Source: Candidatus Homeothermus arabinoxylanisolvens
Lineage (GTDB): Bacteria; Bacteroidota; Bacteroidia; Bacteroidales; Muribaculaceae
Assembly: GCA_001689405.1 (NCBI GenBank)
Contig: LUJO01000034.1
Location: 1 to 28,805, forward strand
Length of the DNA: 28,805 nucleotides
Direction: 5' to 3'
The notes under the pieces were generated by a model, which worked only from the letters and a program-made list of their open reading frames with translations, was not told where the DNA came from and made no database searches. Below, one piece after another: positions 6,982-16,727 of this stretch (the stretch's first letter is position 1; each line of letters starts with the position of its first letter). A program made the position numbers and the translations under genes.

Positions 6982-9900
6982 ATGGAACGAGTAAGAAGTC
7001 AGTCATTAAGAATATTGCTGTGTGCCGTGTTGGTCGGACTGCTGTCAGGTGCTGCCAACGGTTTCCTCGCGCGCGCGCAATATATTAATGAGTCGGTGCC
7101 GTCATCCGCCTCGCCGATTGCCGGCGATACATCGTTGATGAACTTGCCGTTTTCGGTCAATCCCTTGTATCCTTCCGATTATGAACAGCTTGCCGAAGCT
7201 GAGATGGCTTCCGATCTGGAAATCCCGTCCAATATAAAGACCGAGGCTGAATACGATATTGAGTCGGGCTGCTATATAATACGTACTAAAGTAGGTGATT
7301 ATGAGATAGCCACTCCTTTTGTCCTGACTCCCGGGCAATATGCCGACTTGACCATGCGTCGCTCAATGCAACGTTATTTTAACCGCCGCAATTCAGAACT
7401 TGCGGTAGGTAAAAAAGAGAAAGAACCATTTGATATTCTTGACCTTAATTTTGCTCTCGGTCCGTTGGAAAGGATATTCGGACCCGGTGGAGTGCAGTTG
7501 CGTACACAAGGCTCTGTCCAGATTTCTACGGGAATAAAGAGCAACAAGTCCGATAATCCGGCGTTATCGCTCGCTGCACGCCGCAAGACCTACTTTGACT
7601 TTAGCCAGAAGATACAGGCATCGGTCAATGCATCTGTAGGAGTGCGGATGAAGTTCAACATGAATTATAATACCGACGCCACATTTGACTTCGATTCAAA
7701 AAATATAAAACTGCAGTATGAGGGTCAGGAAGATGACATTATAAAAAGTATAGAGGCCGGCAATGTCAGTATGACTACCGGGTCGTCGCTTATCAGAGGA
7801 AGTACGGCACTTTTCGGTATAAAGACCCGCATGCAGTTCGGACGGCTTACAGCTACGGCACTTGTATCGCAGCAGAATAGTGAGTCGCGTTCGGTCAATA
7901 CCAAAGGAGGCGTTCAGACTACTAAATTCAGCGTGGGAGCCGATGATTATGACCGCAACAGACATTACTTTCTTGCCCATTTCTTCCGTGATAATTACGA
8001 CCGCTTCACATCGAAGTTGCCTTACGTAGCTTCCGGCATCGAGATTACCCGCATCGAGGTCTGGGTCACAAACAAAAGCGGTAATTACAGTCAGTCGCGC
8101 AACATCGTTAGTTTCATGGACCTTGGCGAAAACCGTGTGCTTGCCTCTGACTACTGGAGGCCCGATGTATCTGCCGACAACCCGTCAAATTCTTCCAACA
8201 ATCTGCTCCCGACCATAAAAAACGATTATCCCGGAGCAAGAAATATCAATACGGTTACTCAGGCATTGTCGCCATTGTCCTCTTTCGGTATAGAGGGTGG
8301 CCGCGACTATGAAAAGGTAGAGAGTGCCCGGCTCTTGCAGCCGTCGGAGTACATTCTGAATACCACACTTGGCTACATCTCCTTAAAAACCGCCTTGGAC
8401 GATGACGAGGTGCTTGGTGTGGCTTATGAATATACTTATCGCGGTCAGGTATATCAGGTCGGGGAATTCTCGGCCGATATTACCGTATCTGATCAGTCGC
8501 TTTATGTCAAGATGCTTAAAGGAGCCGCCGTGTCGACAAGTTTGCCGGCATGGAAACTAATGATGAAAAACGTGTATTCGCTCGGTGCATACGGCATACA
8601 GAAAGCGGGTTTCAGGCTGAATGTAAAATATCTTAGTGACACGACAGGCACGGAGATAGTTTATCTGCCTGTGCCGGGACTTACCGACAAGCCGTTGTTG
8701 CAGATTATGAATCTTGACCGCCTTGACTCGAATGAGGCCTCCGTGCCTGATGGTTTCTTTGATTACATAGAGGGCTATACGGTGCTTTCCGAGACAGGTC
8801 GGGTTATATTCCCGGTCGTAGAGCCGTTTGGCACTCATCTTTTTTCGAAGATAGGCAATCCCGCCGTTGCCGATAAGTATGTCTATCAGGAATTGTATGA
8901 TTCAACCCTTGTGGTGGCTCGGCAGTTTGCCGACAAAAACAAGTTTGTCATTACCGGTGAATATATGGCGGCAAGCGGTTCGCAGATAAGGCTTAACGCC
9001 ATGAATGTGCCCCGGGGTTCAGTAGTCGTGATGGCCGGCGGAGTGCGGCTTGTCGAGAATAGCGACTATACTGTGGATTATGCCATGGGTGTTGTCACCA
9101 TAACAAACCAGTCGATAATAGATTCCGGACAGAGTATAAGTGTCACACTCGAAAATCAGTCGCTTTTCAGCACACAGCGCAAGACTCTTCTCGGTCTTGA
9201 CTTGAATTATCGGTTCAGCGACAATTTCAATCTCGGAGCCACAATCATGCATTTTTCTGAAAAAGCGCTTACCGAGAAGGTCAATATAGGCAGTGAGTCG
9301 GTCAACAACACTATGTGGGGATTGAATCTCTCATACAACACCAAGTTCATGTGGCTTACCGATCTTATCAACATGATACCGACGGTCAATGCCGTGCAAC
9401 CATCGACTTTAAATGTTCAGGCCGAATTCGCGCAACTCGTGCCTCACCGGCAGAAGTCGGGATCCACTCGCGGCAGCTCTTACATCGACGACTTCGAGTC
9501 GACCCAGACCGGTATTGATTTGCGTTCGCCATATGCGTGGGCCCTCGCTTCCACGCCTTACGAACAAGGCCCCGACGCACTCTTCCCCGAAGCCGGATTG
9601 TCAAACAACATCGGTTACGGCAAGAATCGTGCTTTGTTGTCGTGGTACTATATCGACCGTATGTTCACGCAGCGACATTCGTCGCTGGTGCCGGGATACA
9701 TCTCTGCCGACCTTAAACAGCTCTCCAATCCTTATGTGCGTGAAGTGACGTCGACCGAGATATTTCCCGACCGCGAACTTGGCTACGGGGAGTCAAACAT
9801 AATACAGACACTGAATTTGTCGTTTTATCCATCGGAACGAGGTCCTTACAATCTTGACGCTGAAAACATAGATGACAACGGCGCTCTGCTTAATCCGGAG

Positions 9901-12900
9901 AAAAGATGGGGCGGGATAATGCGCAAGATGGATAATACCAACTTTGAACAGGCCAATATCGAATATGTGCAGTTTTGGCTGATGAGTCCGTTTCTTGACC
10001 CTGACAATCCTAATACGGAGGGGGGCGATCTGTATCTTAACTTTGGCGATATAAGCGAGGATATACTTAAGGACGGACTTAAGTCATATGAAAACGGCAT
10101 ACCGCTTGACGGTGATGACAAGTTTCTTGACGAGACGGTCTGGGGCCGTGTGTCAAAGCAAAATTCTCTGACTTATGCATTTGACAATAATGCCGGTGCG
10201 CGCCTTGTGCAGGATGTCGGGCTTGACGGGCTGAAAAATGACGAGGAGTTTCATTTTTCGTCTTATTCCGAATATCTCGACAAGCTGCGCGGCCGGCTGT
10301 CGTCATCCGCTATGGATCGGATGAGGCATGACCAATTCTCTCCGTTTAATGACCCTGCCGGCGACAACTATCATTTCTATCGGGGATATGATTATGACGA
10401 GCAACGCCTGTCAATACTTGAGCGATATAAGCACTATAACGGAGTGGAGGGTAACTCTCTGTCGCCTGCCGATGCTCCCGAGCCGCTTTATCAGTCGGCA
10501 CGTACCTCGCCTGATGTAGAGGATATAAATCAGGACAACACGTTAAATGAGTATGAGCGTTATTTTCAATATAAAATATCGCTTCGCCCCGGCGATCTTG
10601 AGGTGGGCCGCAACTATATAACCGACAAGCAGGTGTCGCTTGTGCGTACACGCGACGGTGAAAACAAACGTGTGGAGTGGTATCAGTTCAAGATACCGTT
10701 GAGCGATTACGAGCGTAAAGTAGGAGCCATAACCGATTTTTCGTCAATACGTTTTGCCCGCATATTTCTAACGGGCTTCAAGCAGGTGACTCATTTGCGT
10801 TTTGCCACATTGGAATTGGTGCGTGGCGAATGGCGACCGTATGATTTCAACCTGAACAATCGAGGCGACGCTCCGGCTGATGGCCATCTTGATGTGTCGG
10901 TTGTCAATATTGAGGAAAATTCGGCCCGTGAGCCTGTTAACTATGTCTTGCCTCCCGGAGTGTCACGTATTACCGATCCCGGCCAGTCGCAGATAACGCA
11001 GCTCAACGAACAGTCCATGTCATTGACGGTCACGGGGCTTCATGCCGGTGATGCCCGTGCGGTATACCGTAATACATCTCATGATCTGCGCAATTACCGA
11101 CGGCTTCAGATGTGGGTTCATGCCGAGAGTCTTATTGACAATCCTACAGCGTTGAAATCAGGTGAGCTGTCATTGTTCATACGTATAGGTACTGACATAA
11201 AGAACAATTATTATGAATATGAAGTGCCATTGTCGCTTACTCCGCACTTGTCGGGAGGAAACAAATATCTTGATACTCCGGCCGACCGTGAAAAAGTATG
11301 GCCGCTTGACAACAGACTCGATTTTGCACTTCAGAGCCTTGTGAACCTGAAAAAGAAGCGAAATCTCGCAAAGTCGCAGGAAGATGGTACGGTAAGCTTC
11401 ACGACATTGTTTACCGGACGTGATCCTGAAAATGAGCGCAATCGCATGGCGGTGCTCGGCAATCCGTCGTTAAGCGACGTAAGGGTGTTGCTGATAGGCG
11501 TGCGCAATAATTCCAATACGGTTAAGGACGGTACCGTATGGGTAAACGAGCTGAAAGTCACCGATTTCGACGAGAGCGGAGGCTGGGCCGCCAAAGCCAA
11601 TGTGAATTTGGGGGTGTCAGACATAGCCACACTGAATTTTGGCGCCCACATGGAAACAGCAGGGTTCGGAGGTGTCGATCAGCCGCTGAATGCACGCCGT
11701 CTTGATGATTACAAACAATACAATTTTGCGTTTCAAGTCGATTTGGGCCGTTTCCTGCCGGAGAAGGCGAAGCTTAAAGCGCCGGTATATTACTCTGTCG
11801 CCAAAGAGACTTCTTCGCCCAAATATAATCCGCTTGATCAGGATGTATTGCTTAAAGATGCTCTTGATGCCGCGGCTACGAAGGCTGAACGCGATTCAAT
11901 AAAGAATTATGCTTTGGAACGTTCTACAGTTGAGAGTTTCAGCATATCGGGATTGCGTTTCGACGTACAGAGCGCAGACCCCAAGCCATGGGACCCGGCC
12001 AATTTCGTATTTAATTTCTCGTTCAACAAGCGTCGCGACCGCAATCCCGTTACAGAGTATGAGAATACCGATGATTACCGGGGTTCGCTGCAATATTCAT
12101 GGACGCCATTTGTAAAGGGCTTCCGTCCTTTCGGATGGATAAAGTCGAAGTCGCGGCATCTTAAATTCATAAAAGAGTGGCAGCTCAATTATCTGCCTGT
12201 AAATCTCTCGTTCCTGACCACAATGTCACGTTACTATTATGAACAGCAGGTAAGGAGCGAGGTCGATCAGGCGGTTAAGCTTCCCGTATCGGTAGCAAAA
12301 AACTTTTTATGGGACCGCCAGTTGAATCTGTCGTGGAATCTTACAAAGTCTATAAATCTGTCGTTTGCATCCAATACATCGGCTCGTATAGACGAGCCGG
12401 TAGGCGCGGTCAACAGGCGTCTTTTCCCTGACCGATACAAGGAGTGGCGCGACACTGTAATACGCAGTATACTGCATATGGGTACTCCGTGGGCCTACAA
12501 TCAGAATTTTGTCGCATCTTATCGTGCGCCATTCAATCTTATTCCGGTACTCGATTTTCTTAGCGGTACGATGAGTTATAATGCTACTTACCGTTGGGAC
12601 CGCGGTGCGGAGGTAGAAGGATTGAATACCGGCAATTCGATAGGCAATATGGCATCGTTCAATATCGACGGACGCATAAACTTGGAGGGCTTGTACAACA
12701 AGTCGGCTTATTTGAAAAAGGTCAACAGGCGGTTTTCATCCGGAACCCGTCCTGTCGGGCATACCAAGGCCAAGCGTTATGAACGTACTTACAAGTTGCG
12801 CGGCGACACGTCATTGATTATTCGTCATAATCTGCGCAACCGCGATGTTCGTGTTACGGCTTCGACTCTTGACGGAAAGCGTTATCCCGTTAAGGTCAAT

Positions 12901-14424
12901 GTATGTGATGCGAATACCGTTGAGATACTTGACCGGGGGGACGCTACCCTTAAGTTTACAATTGTCGAGCGGCTTAAACGCACTTCATCGACATGGGATG
13001 AGATAGGAGAGCATGCCGCTCGATTCGCTATGATGGTAAGAGGTATAAATCTGCGTGTGCGTTCGTCTAAATCGCTTTCGATACCGCTGTTTAATCCTGA
13101 GATAGGAAACGTTTTCGGTCAGACACGAAGTTACGGACCTATGGCGCCGGGACTTGATTTCGCATTCGGATTCGTTGATGAGGATTATGTCAGGCAAGCC
13201 AAAGAGCGCGGATGGCTTATATGTGATGACGACCGTATATCGCCGGCTATGTGGTCGCGAACAAATGAATTTAACCTTGAGATAGATCTTGAACCGGTCA
13301 GAGGATTGAAAATAAAACTGACCAATAACCGTACTGACAGCCATACCGACCGCATACAGTTTATGTATGATGACATGCCGGTAGCCCGTGGGGGAAGTTA
13401 TACAAAGACCCATTGTGCCATAGCTACTTCGCTGCGTACGTCAAAGGCCGGTAACGGTTATCGTAGTGCGGCTTTTGAACGTTTCTTGTCAAATATACCT
13501 GTCGTTGCCGACCGTATAGAGCGGCGTTATGAAGGGCTCCGCTATCCTATGGGTGGTTTCATGAAGGACAATCCCAATGCCGGCCGGTTGTTTGACCCTG
13601 CCGTAGGAGGTGTCAATCGAGCCGGCAGCGACGTGCTTATACCGGCATTTATCGCCGCATATACCGGGGTGGATGCATCCAAGATATATCTTACTCCATT
13701 TCCTTCGCTTTCCCATATGTTGCCTAACTGGAGGGTGACTTACGATGGCCTTGTACGCATTGGTCATATGTCTGATATTTTCAAGTCATTTACACTTACT
13801 CATGCTTATCAGTGTACCTATACGGTAGGGTCGTTTTCCTCTTTCCTTAACTGGATATCGGTTGACGGTGACCGGGGTTTTGCCATGGATGAGCTTACCG
13901 GGCAACCGGTGCCCTCGTCACCCTACAACATATCGTCAGTATCCATAACAGAGCGCTTCGCCCCGCTGCTCGGAGTGCAGATGACGCTGAAAAATGATCT
14001 GCGGATCAGTGCCGAGTATCGTGACGGACGTACACTTACACTCAACTCCGATGCCGGACAGCTTGTCGAGGCTCAGAACAAGAATGTCACTGTAGGAGTT
14101 GGCTACAAAATAGTAGGTTTCAACACCGTATTGAAACTTCGAGGATCGGGACGCGGTATAAGCAATGACCTCACGGTAAATGCCGAGTTCGCAATGCAGC
14201 AGAGCCACGCTCTTATACGCCGTATAGAGACCGACTATACACAGGCTACATCCGGCACGCGGTCTATAAGTTTCAATCTTGCCGCTAATTATGTCCTGAG
14301 CCGTCGTGTTACGATAGGAGCTTTTCTCGACCATCGTATAAACACTCCGCTCGTGTCGTCGAGCGCTTTCCCGACAACCGACAGCAATTACGGCATTACC
14401 CTTAATCTTAATCTCGCTCGATGA
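6982..14424 (+). CDS. sprA: Cell surface protein SprA (type IX secretion translocon / gliding motility)
   Basis: The product is 2480 aa, the normal size for SprA. SprA forms the giant outer-membrane beta-barrel through which type IX secretion system (T9SS) substrates leave, and was first known from gliding in Flavobacterium. A signal peptide occupies about residues 1-32 (RILLCAVLVGLLSGAANGFL). Recognisable SprA blocks include LDLNFALGPLERIFGPGGV near 155, SYIDDFESTQTGID with DDFEST at 836-841, QFWLMSPFLDPDNP followed by a GGDLYLNFGDISEDILKDG block near 1000-1035, and many amphipathic strands down to a C-terminal NYGITLNLNLAR. The ATG at 6982 is preferred to a GTG at 6961 because it starts directly at the basic end of the signal peptide. 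The frame is open throughout, so the gene appears intact. No other T9SS genes or C-terminal-domain cargo proteins are in the window. Confidence 0.95.
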   Translation: MERVRSQSLRILLCAVLVGLLSGAANGFLARAQYINESVPSSASPIAGDTSLMNLPFSVNPLYPSDYEQLAEAEMASDLEIPSNIKTEAEYDIESGCYIIRTKVGDYEIATPFVLTPGQYADLTMRRSMQRYFNRRNSELAVGKKEKEPFDILDLNFALGPLERIFGPGGVQLRTQGSVQISTGIKSNKSDNPALSLAARRKTYFDFSQKIQASVNASVGVRMKFNMNYNTDATFDFDSKNIKLQYEGQEDDIIKSIEAGNVSMTTGSSLIRGSTALFGIKTRMQFGRLTATALVSQQNSESRSVNTKGGVQTTKFSVGADDYDRNRHYFLAHFFRDNYDRFTSKLPYVASGIEITRIEVWVTNKSGNYSQSRNIVSFMDLGENRVLASDYWRPDVSADNPSNSSNNLLPTIKNDYPGARNINTVTQALSPLSSFGIEGGRDYEKVESARLLQPSEYILNTTLGYISLKTALDDDEVLGVAYEYTYRGQVYQVGEFSADITVSDQSLYVKMLKGAAVSTSLPAWKLMMKNVYSLGAYGIQKAGFRLNVKYLSDTTGTEIVYLPVPGLTDKPLLQIMNLDRLDSNEASVPDGFFDYIEGYTVLSETGRVIFPVVEPFGTHLFSKIGNPAVADKYVYQELYDSTLVVARQFADKNKFVITGEYMAASGSQIRLNAMNVPRGSVVVMAGGVRLVENSDYTVDYAMGVVTITNQSIIDSGQSISVTLENQSLFSTQRKTLLGLDLNYRFSDNFNLGATIMHFSEKALTEKVNIGSESVNNTMWGLNLSYNTKFMWLTDLINMIPTVNAVQPSTLNVQAEFAQLVPHRQKSGSTRGSSYIDDFESTQTGIDLRSPYAWALASTPYEQGPDALFPEAGLSNNIGYGKNRALLSWYYIDRMFTQRHSSLVPGYISADLKQLSNPYVREVTSTEIFPDRELGYGESNIIQTLNLSFYPSERGPYNLDAENIDDNGALLNPEKRWGGIMRKMDNTNFEQANIEYVQFWLMSPFLDPDNPNTEGGDLYLNFGDISEDILKDGLKSYENGIPLDGDDKFLDETVWGRVSKQNSLTYAFDNNAGARLVQDVGLDGLKNDEEFHFSSYSEYLDKLRGRLSSSAMDRMRHDQFSPFNDPAGDNYHFYRGYDYDEQRLSILERYKHYNGVEGNSLSPADAPEPLYQSARTSPDVEDINQDNTLNEYERYFQYKISLRPGDLEVGRNYITDKQVSLVRTRDGENKRVEWYQFKIPLSDYERKVGAITDFSSIRFARIFLTGFKQVTHLRFATLELVRGEWRPYDFNLNNRGDAPADGHLDVSVVNIEENSAREPVNYVLPPGVSRITDPGQSQITQLNEQSMSLTVTGLHAGDARAVYRNTSHDLRNYRRLQMWVHAESLIDNPTALKSGELSLFIRIGTDIKNNYYEYEVPLSLTPHLSGGNKYLDTPADREKVWPLDNRLDFALQSLVNLKKKRNLAKSQEDGTVSFTTLFTGRDPENERNRMAVLGNPSLSDVRVLLIGVRNNSNTVKDGTVWVNELKVTDFDESGGWAAKANVNLGVSDIATLNFGAHMETAGFGGVDQPLNARRLDDYKQYNFAFQVDLGRFLPEKAKLKAPVYYSVAKETSSPKYNPLDQDVLLKDALDAAATKAERDSIKNYALERSTVESFSISGLRFDVQSADPKPWDPANFVFNFSFNKRRDRNPVTEYENTDDYRGSLQYSWTPFVKGFRPFGWIKSKSRHLKFIKEWQLNYLPVNLSFLTTMSRYYYEQQVRSEVDQAVKLPVSVAKNFLWDRQLNLSWNLTKSINLSFASNTSARIDEPVGAVNRRLFPDRYKEWRDTVIRSILHMGTPWAYNQNFVASYRAPFNLIPVLDFLSGTMSYNATYRWDRGAEVEGLNTGNSIGNMASFNIDGRINLEGLYNKSAYLKKVNRRFSSGTRPVGHTKAKRYERTYKLRGDTSLIIRHNLRNRDVRVTASTLDGKRYPVKVNVCDANTVEILDRGDATLKFTIVERLKRTSSTWDEIGEHAARFAMMVRGINLRVRSSKSLSIPLFNPEIGNVFGQTRSYGPMAPGLDFAFGFVDEDYVRQAKERGWLICDDDRISPAMWSRTNEFNLEIDLEPVRGLKIKLTNNRTDSHTDRIQFMYDDMPVARGGSYTKTHCAIATSLRTSKAGNGYRSAAFERFLSNIPVVADRIERRYEGLRYPMGGFMKDNPNAGRLFDPAVGGVNRAGSDVLIPAFIAAYTGVDASKIYLTPFPSLSHMLPNWRVTYDGLVRIGHMSDIFKSFTLTHAYQCTYTVGSFSSFLNWISVDGDRGFAMDELTGQPVPSSPYNISSVSITERFAPLLGVQMTLKNDLRISAEYRDGRTLTLNSDAGQLVEAQNKNVTVGVGYKIVGFNTVLKLRGSGRGISNDLTVNAEFAMQQSHALIRRIETDYTQATSGTRSISFNLAANYVLSRRVTIGAFLDHRINTPLVSSSAFPTTDSNYGITLNLNLAR

Positions 14425-14436
14425 GCTGTTGTGTAG

Positions 14437-15393
14437 TTACAATTTGAAGTTGGCGGGATTGAAACCTCGTAGGAAGTCTGCCGTGTCGAGGCGTTTTTTT
14501 CCTTGAAGTTGCAGCGATAGTATCTCAAGCAGTCGGTCGCTGCATGCTATGTACATGCGGTTTTTGTCAATTACTATCGAGCCCGGGGCAAGCAAGGTCT
14601 GTTCTGAAACAGAGGTCTCGAATATCTTAAGCTGAAGCTCTTCGCCTGAAGTTGTAGTAAGTGTGGTCCATGCTGCGGGGTAGGGCGATAGTCCGCGTAC
14701 AAGATTATGTATTTTCTCGGCGGGGTTATTCCAGTCTATATGACATGTCTCTTTAAATATCTTTGGGGCGGGAGTCGGCTCCACGCCTCCCGTGAGCTTG
14801 TCCTGTTCTATGGTCTTGAGATTGCCGTCGATTATATGTCTTACGGTCTCCAGCGTCAGGTCGGCGCCGAGCATCATAAGCCGGTCATGTACATCGCCTA
14901 CGTTGTCGTCAGGATTTATTGTTACACGTTTCTGGTCGATTATGTCGCCTGTGTCTATCTCGTGCTTAAGGAAAAAAGTGGTTACTCCGGTCTCCTTGTC
15001 ACCGTTTATAACAGCCCAGTTGAGCGGTGCTGCTCCACGGTATTTGGGCAGAAGTGATGCATGCAGGTTGAAAGTGCCGAGGCGGGGCATTGTCCATACC
15101 GCTTCAGGGAGCATGCGAAATGCTATGACGATAAACAGGTCGGCATTTAGCGACCGCAGCTCCTCAATAAATTCAGGTGCCTTGAGATTTGTCGGCTGCA
15201 TCAGTTTCAGCCCGTGCTTTACGGCAAATTGTTTTACGGGCGACTGAAGCATTTTGTGCCCGCGTCCTGCCGGTTTGTCGGGCATGGTTATAACTCCTGC
15301 TATATTATAGCCTTCATTGTAAAGACGCGACAGGCTCTCTACGGCAAATTCCGGTGTTCCGAGAAACACTATTTTAAGATCTTCTTTCTTCAT
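14437..15393 (-). CDS. fmt: Methionyl-tRNA formyltransferase
   Basis: The product is 318 aa and transfers the formyl group from 10-formyl-THF to Met-tRNA(fMet) for initiation. The N-terminal Rossmann-like formyltransferase domain begins KIVFLGTPEFAVESL. The catalytic Asn109, His111 and Asp147 are present in FNLHASLLPKYRGAAP and EIDTGDI, equivalent to Asn106/His108/Asp144 of the E. coli enzyme. The C-terminal tRNA-binding domain (about 210-318) contains NLVRGLSPYPAAWTTL and ends KRLDTADFLRGF. The ATG at 15393 is chosen because the -7 box at 15411-15418 lies just upstream; an in-frame ATG at 15423 would be upstream of that promoter. The gene converges on sprA with 12 bp between stop codons. Confidence 0.97.
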   Translation of the reverse strand: MKKEDLKIVFLGTPEFAVESLSRLYNEGYNIAGVITMPDKPAGRGHKMLQSPVKQFAVKHGLKLMQPTNLKAPEFIEELRSLNADLFIVIAFRMLPEAVWTMPRLGTFNLHASLLPKYRGAAPLNWAVINGDKETGVTTFFLKHEIDTGDIIDQKRVTINPDDNVGDVHDRLMMLGADLTLETVRHIIDGNLKTIEQDKLTGGVEPTPAPKIFKETCHIDWNNPAEKIHNLVRGLSPYPAAWTTLTTTSGEELQLKIFETSVSEQTLLAPGSIVIDKNRMYIACSDRLLEILSLQLQGKKRLDTADFLRGFNPANFKL

Positions 15394-15410
15394 CGCTGTG
15401 CATTTATGTG

Positions 15411-15418
15411 CAAATTTA
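15411..15418 (-). promoter_or_regulatory. -7 promoter element for fmt
   Basis: On the minus strand this reads TAAATTTG followed by C, an exact TAnnTTTG match. Transcription would start about 10 nt before the fmt ATG at 15393. Its position also decides the fmt start codon. Confidence 0.6.
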
Positions 15419-15440
15419 CTCATTTATTTAACAACCGGTG

Positions 15441-15494
15441 CCCGGCCGAACAGATAATTGAAAATTATTGGCAGGGTACTGTGTTGAGGCCGGG
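15441..15494. repeat. GC-rich inverted repeat between fmt and the adk-linked gene
   Basis: CCCGGCC (15441-15447) and GGCCGGG (15488-15494) are perfect inverted halves separated by 40 bp, which contain a small AATT/AATT hairpin. The element lies between the stop of the unknown gene (15506) and the fmt promoter. It has no U-run on the minus strand, so it is not a standard terminator. It may protect the 3' end of the upstream transcript or slow polymerase. Confidence 0.3.
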
Positions 15495-15505
15495 TCGTGA
15501 ATAAT

Positions 15506-16090
15506 TTACTGAATAAGGCCAAGCGACTCGCTCGCTTGGAGTATTTTTGCAACAAGTGGAGCGCGGTCGGTCATTTCAGGTGAAATCTCCACAAGGCTCA
15601 TGATGACACGAAGAGCTGAATAAGCATCGGCCAGAGCCGCATCGTCAGGATTCATCCGTCCGGTCTCGTAATAATAATGGTATAGCATAGTGCCCAGCGA
15701 TGATGTTATTTCACCCACTCGCTCCTTGGCAGCCGTGTTTTCGGCCGGTTGCGAGGTCTGTAACGCTTTTTCAAGTATCTGCCATGTTGTAAGACACAGT
15801 GCGAGCATACCGGAGGGGTCTGCCGTGCTTTTTGCCGTGTAGGCGAGAGCTGTCATGCATGCCGCATAGGCATCGTGAAAACGTTGTGAGGCTATCATGA
15901 CATTAGCATAGGCGCACGTGGCCGCTATCAGCTCGCATGCGGTTTCATCGTCGGGAGTATTCCTCCATTGGCGGAATGTGTCGCCGAGTATCTCTTCTAT
16001 AATCATTGAAGCCTCGATCCGGTCGCCTTTTTGGAGCGCTGCATAGACCGAGGCTATGTTATCGTTGAATGTGTCGGCACGCATCGGCAT
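15506..16090 (-). CDS. Hypothetical helical protein coupled to adk
   Basis: The product is 194 aa with no signal peptide or membrane segment, so it is cytoplasmic. It is rich in Ala, Leu and amphipathic helices (IASVYAALQKGDRIEASMIIEEIL; then ANVMIASQRFHDAYAACMTALAY; then LYHYYYETGRMNPDDAALADAY), like a degenerate TPR or helical-repeat fold. I recognise no family. The start is the ATG at 16090, which overlaps the adk stop as TGATG, a strong sign of translational coupling; a TTG one codon upstream is less likely. It is the last gene of an hpt-adk-unknown operon. A link to nucleotide metabolism is suggested only by position. Confidence 0.75.
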   Translation of the reverse strand: MPMRADTFNDNIASVYAALQKGDRIEASMIIEEILGDTFRQWRNTPDDETACELIAATCAYANVMIASQRFHDAYAACMTALAYTAKSTADPSGMLALCLTTWQILEKALQTSQPAENTAAKERVGEITSSLGTMLYHYYYETGRMNPDDAALADAYSALRVIMSLVEISPEMTDRAPLVAKILQASESLGLIQ

Positions 16091-16671
16091 CAATCCTTGT
16101 CGGCTTTTTCAAGCGATTTTTTGATAGTTGAAAAAATGTCGTCGATACTTCCGCTGCCGTGTATGGAGTGATACTTGCCTTCGGAGAGGTAATAGTCGCG
16201 CAGAGGTGATGTCTGGTTATGATAGACTTTAAGCCTTTGGTTTATAGTCTCAAGGTTGTCGTCGCTACGTCCCGACTCTAAGCCTCGCTTAAGAAGACGG
16301 TCTATAAGTTCGTTGTCATCGACTTCAAGACCTACTACTGCATGCACTTTTGAATTGCGGTCAGAAAGCATCTTTTTTAGTGCCTTGGCCTGAGGAATTG
16401 TGCGTGGAAATCCGTCGAATATGACTCCTTTGGCCGTCTCCGGATTGCTGTCGAGTACATCGGCGAGTATGTCGACCATGAGGTCATCGGGAATGAGTTG
16501 TCCCTGTGAAATGAATGAGTCGGCTATTTTGCCGAGCTCGGTGCCGCGTGCTATATGGTCGCGCAGAACTTCTCCTGTAGAGATGTGAAAAAGCCCGTAT
16601 TCGTCAATGAGTTTCTCGCTCTGAGTACCTTTGCCGCTTCCCGGGGCACCGAAAATCACAATGTTGAACAT
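16090..16671 (-). CDS. adk: Adenylate kinase, short-LID type
   Basis: The product is 193 aa and interconverts ATP + AMP and 2 ADP. The P-loop is GAPGSGKGTQ (8-17), the AMP-binding region begins HISTGEVLRDHI (29-40), and DGFPRT (86-91) is the conserved NMP-site loop. The LID is short (KRGLESGRSDDNLETINQR, with conserved arginines), with no zinc-finger insertion, as in the roughly 190-aa Bacteroidetes enzymes and eukaryotic AK1. The ATG at 16671 gives the canonical start MFNIVIFGAPG. An in-frame GTG at 16731 overlaps the hpt stop as GTGA but would add 20 unrelated residues. The gene lies 56 bp after hpt and overlaps the next gene by 1 bp. Confidence 0.97.
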   Translation of the reverse strand: MFNIVIFGAPGSGKGTQSEKLIDEYGLFHISTGEVLRDHIARGTELGKIADSFISQGQLIPDDLMVDILADVLDSNPETAKGVIFDGFPRTIPQAKALKKMLSDRNSKVHAVVGLEVDDNELIDRLLKRGLESGRSDDNLETINQRLKVYHNQTSPLRDYYLSEGKYHSIHGSGSIDDIFSTIKKSLEKADKD

Positions 16672-16727
16672 GTCATTAAAAATTGAATAGATATCGTAAA
16701 AATTTATGATTTGAGCTTGAGGAGAAA

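Noticed and set aside
15394..15423. Longer fmt starting at 15423
   Set aside because: The start codon would lie upstream of the fmt -7 box at 15411-15418, and the extra ten residues are not part of the formyltransferase family.
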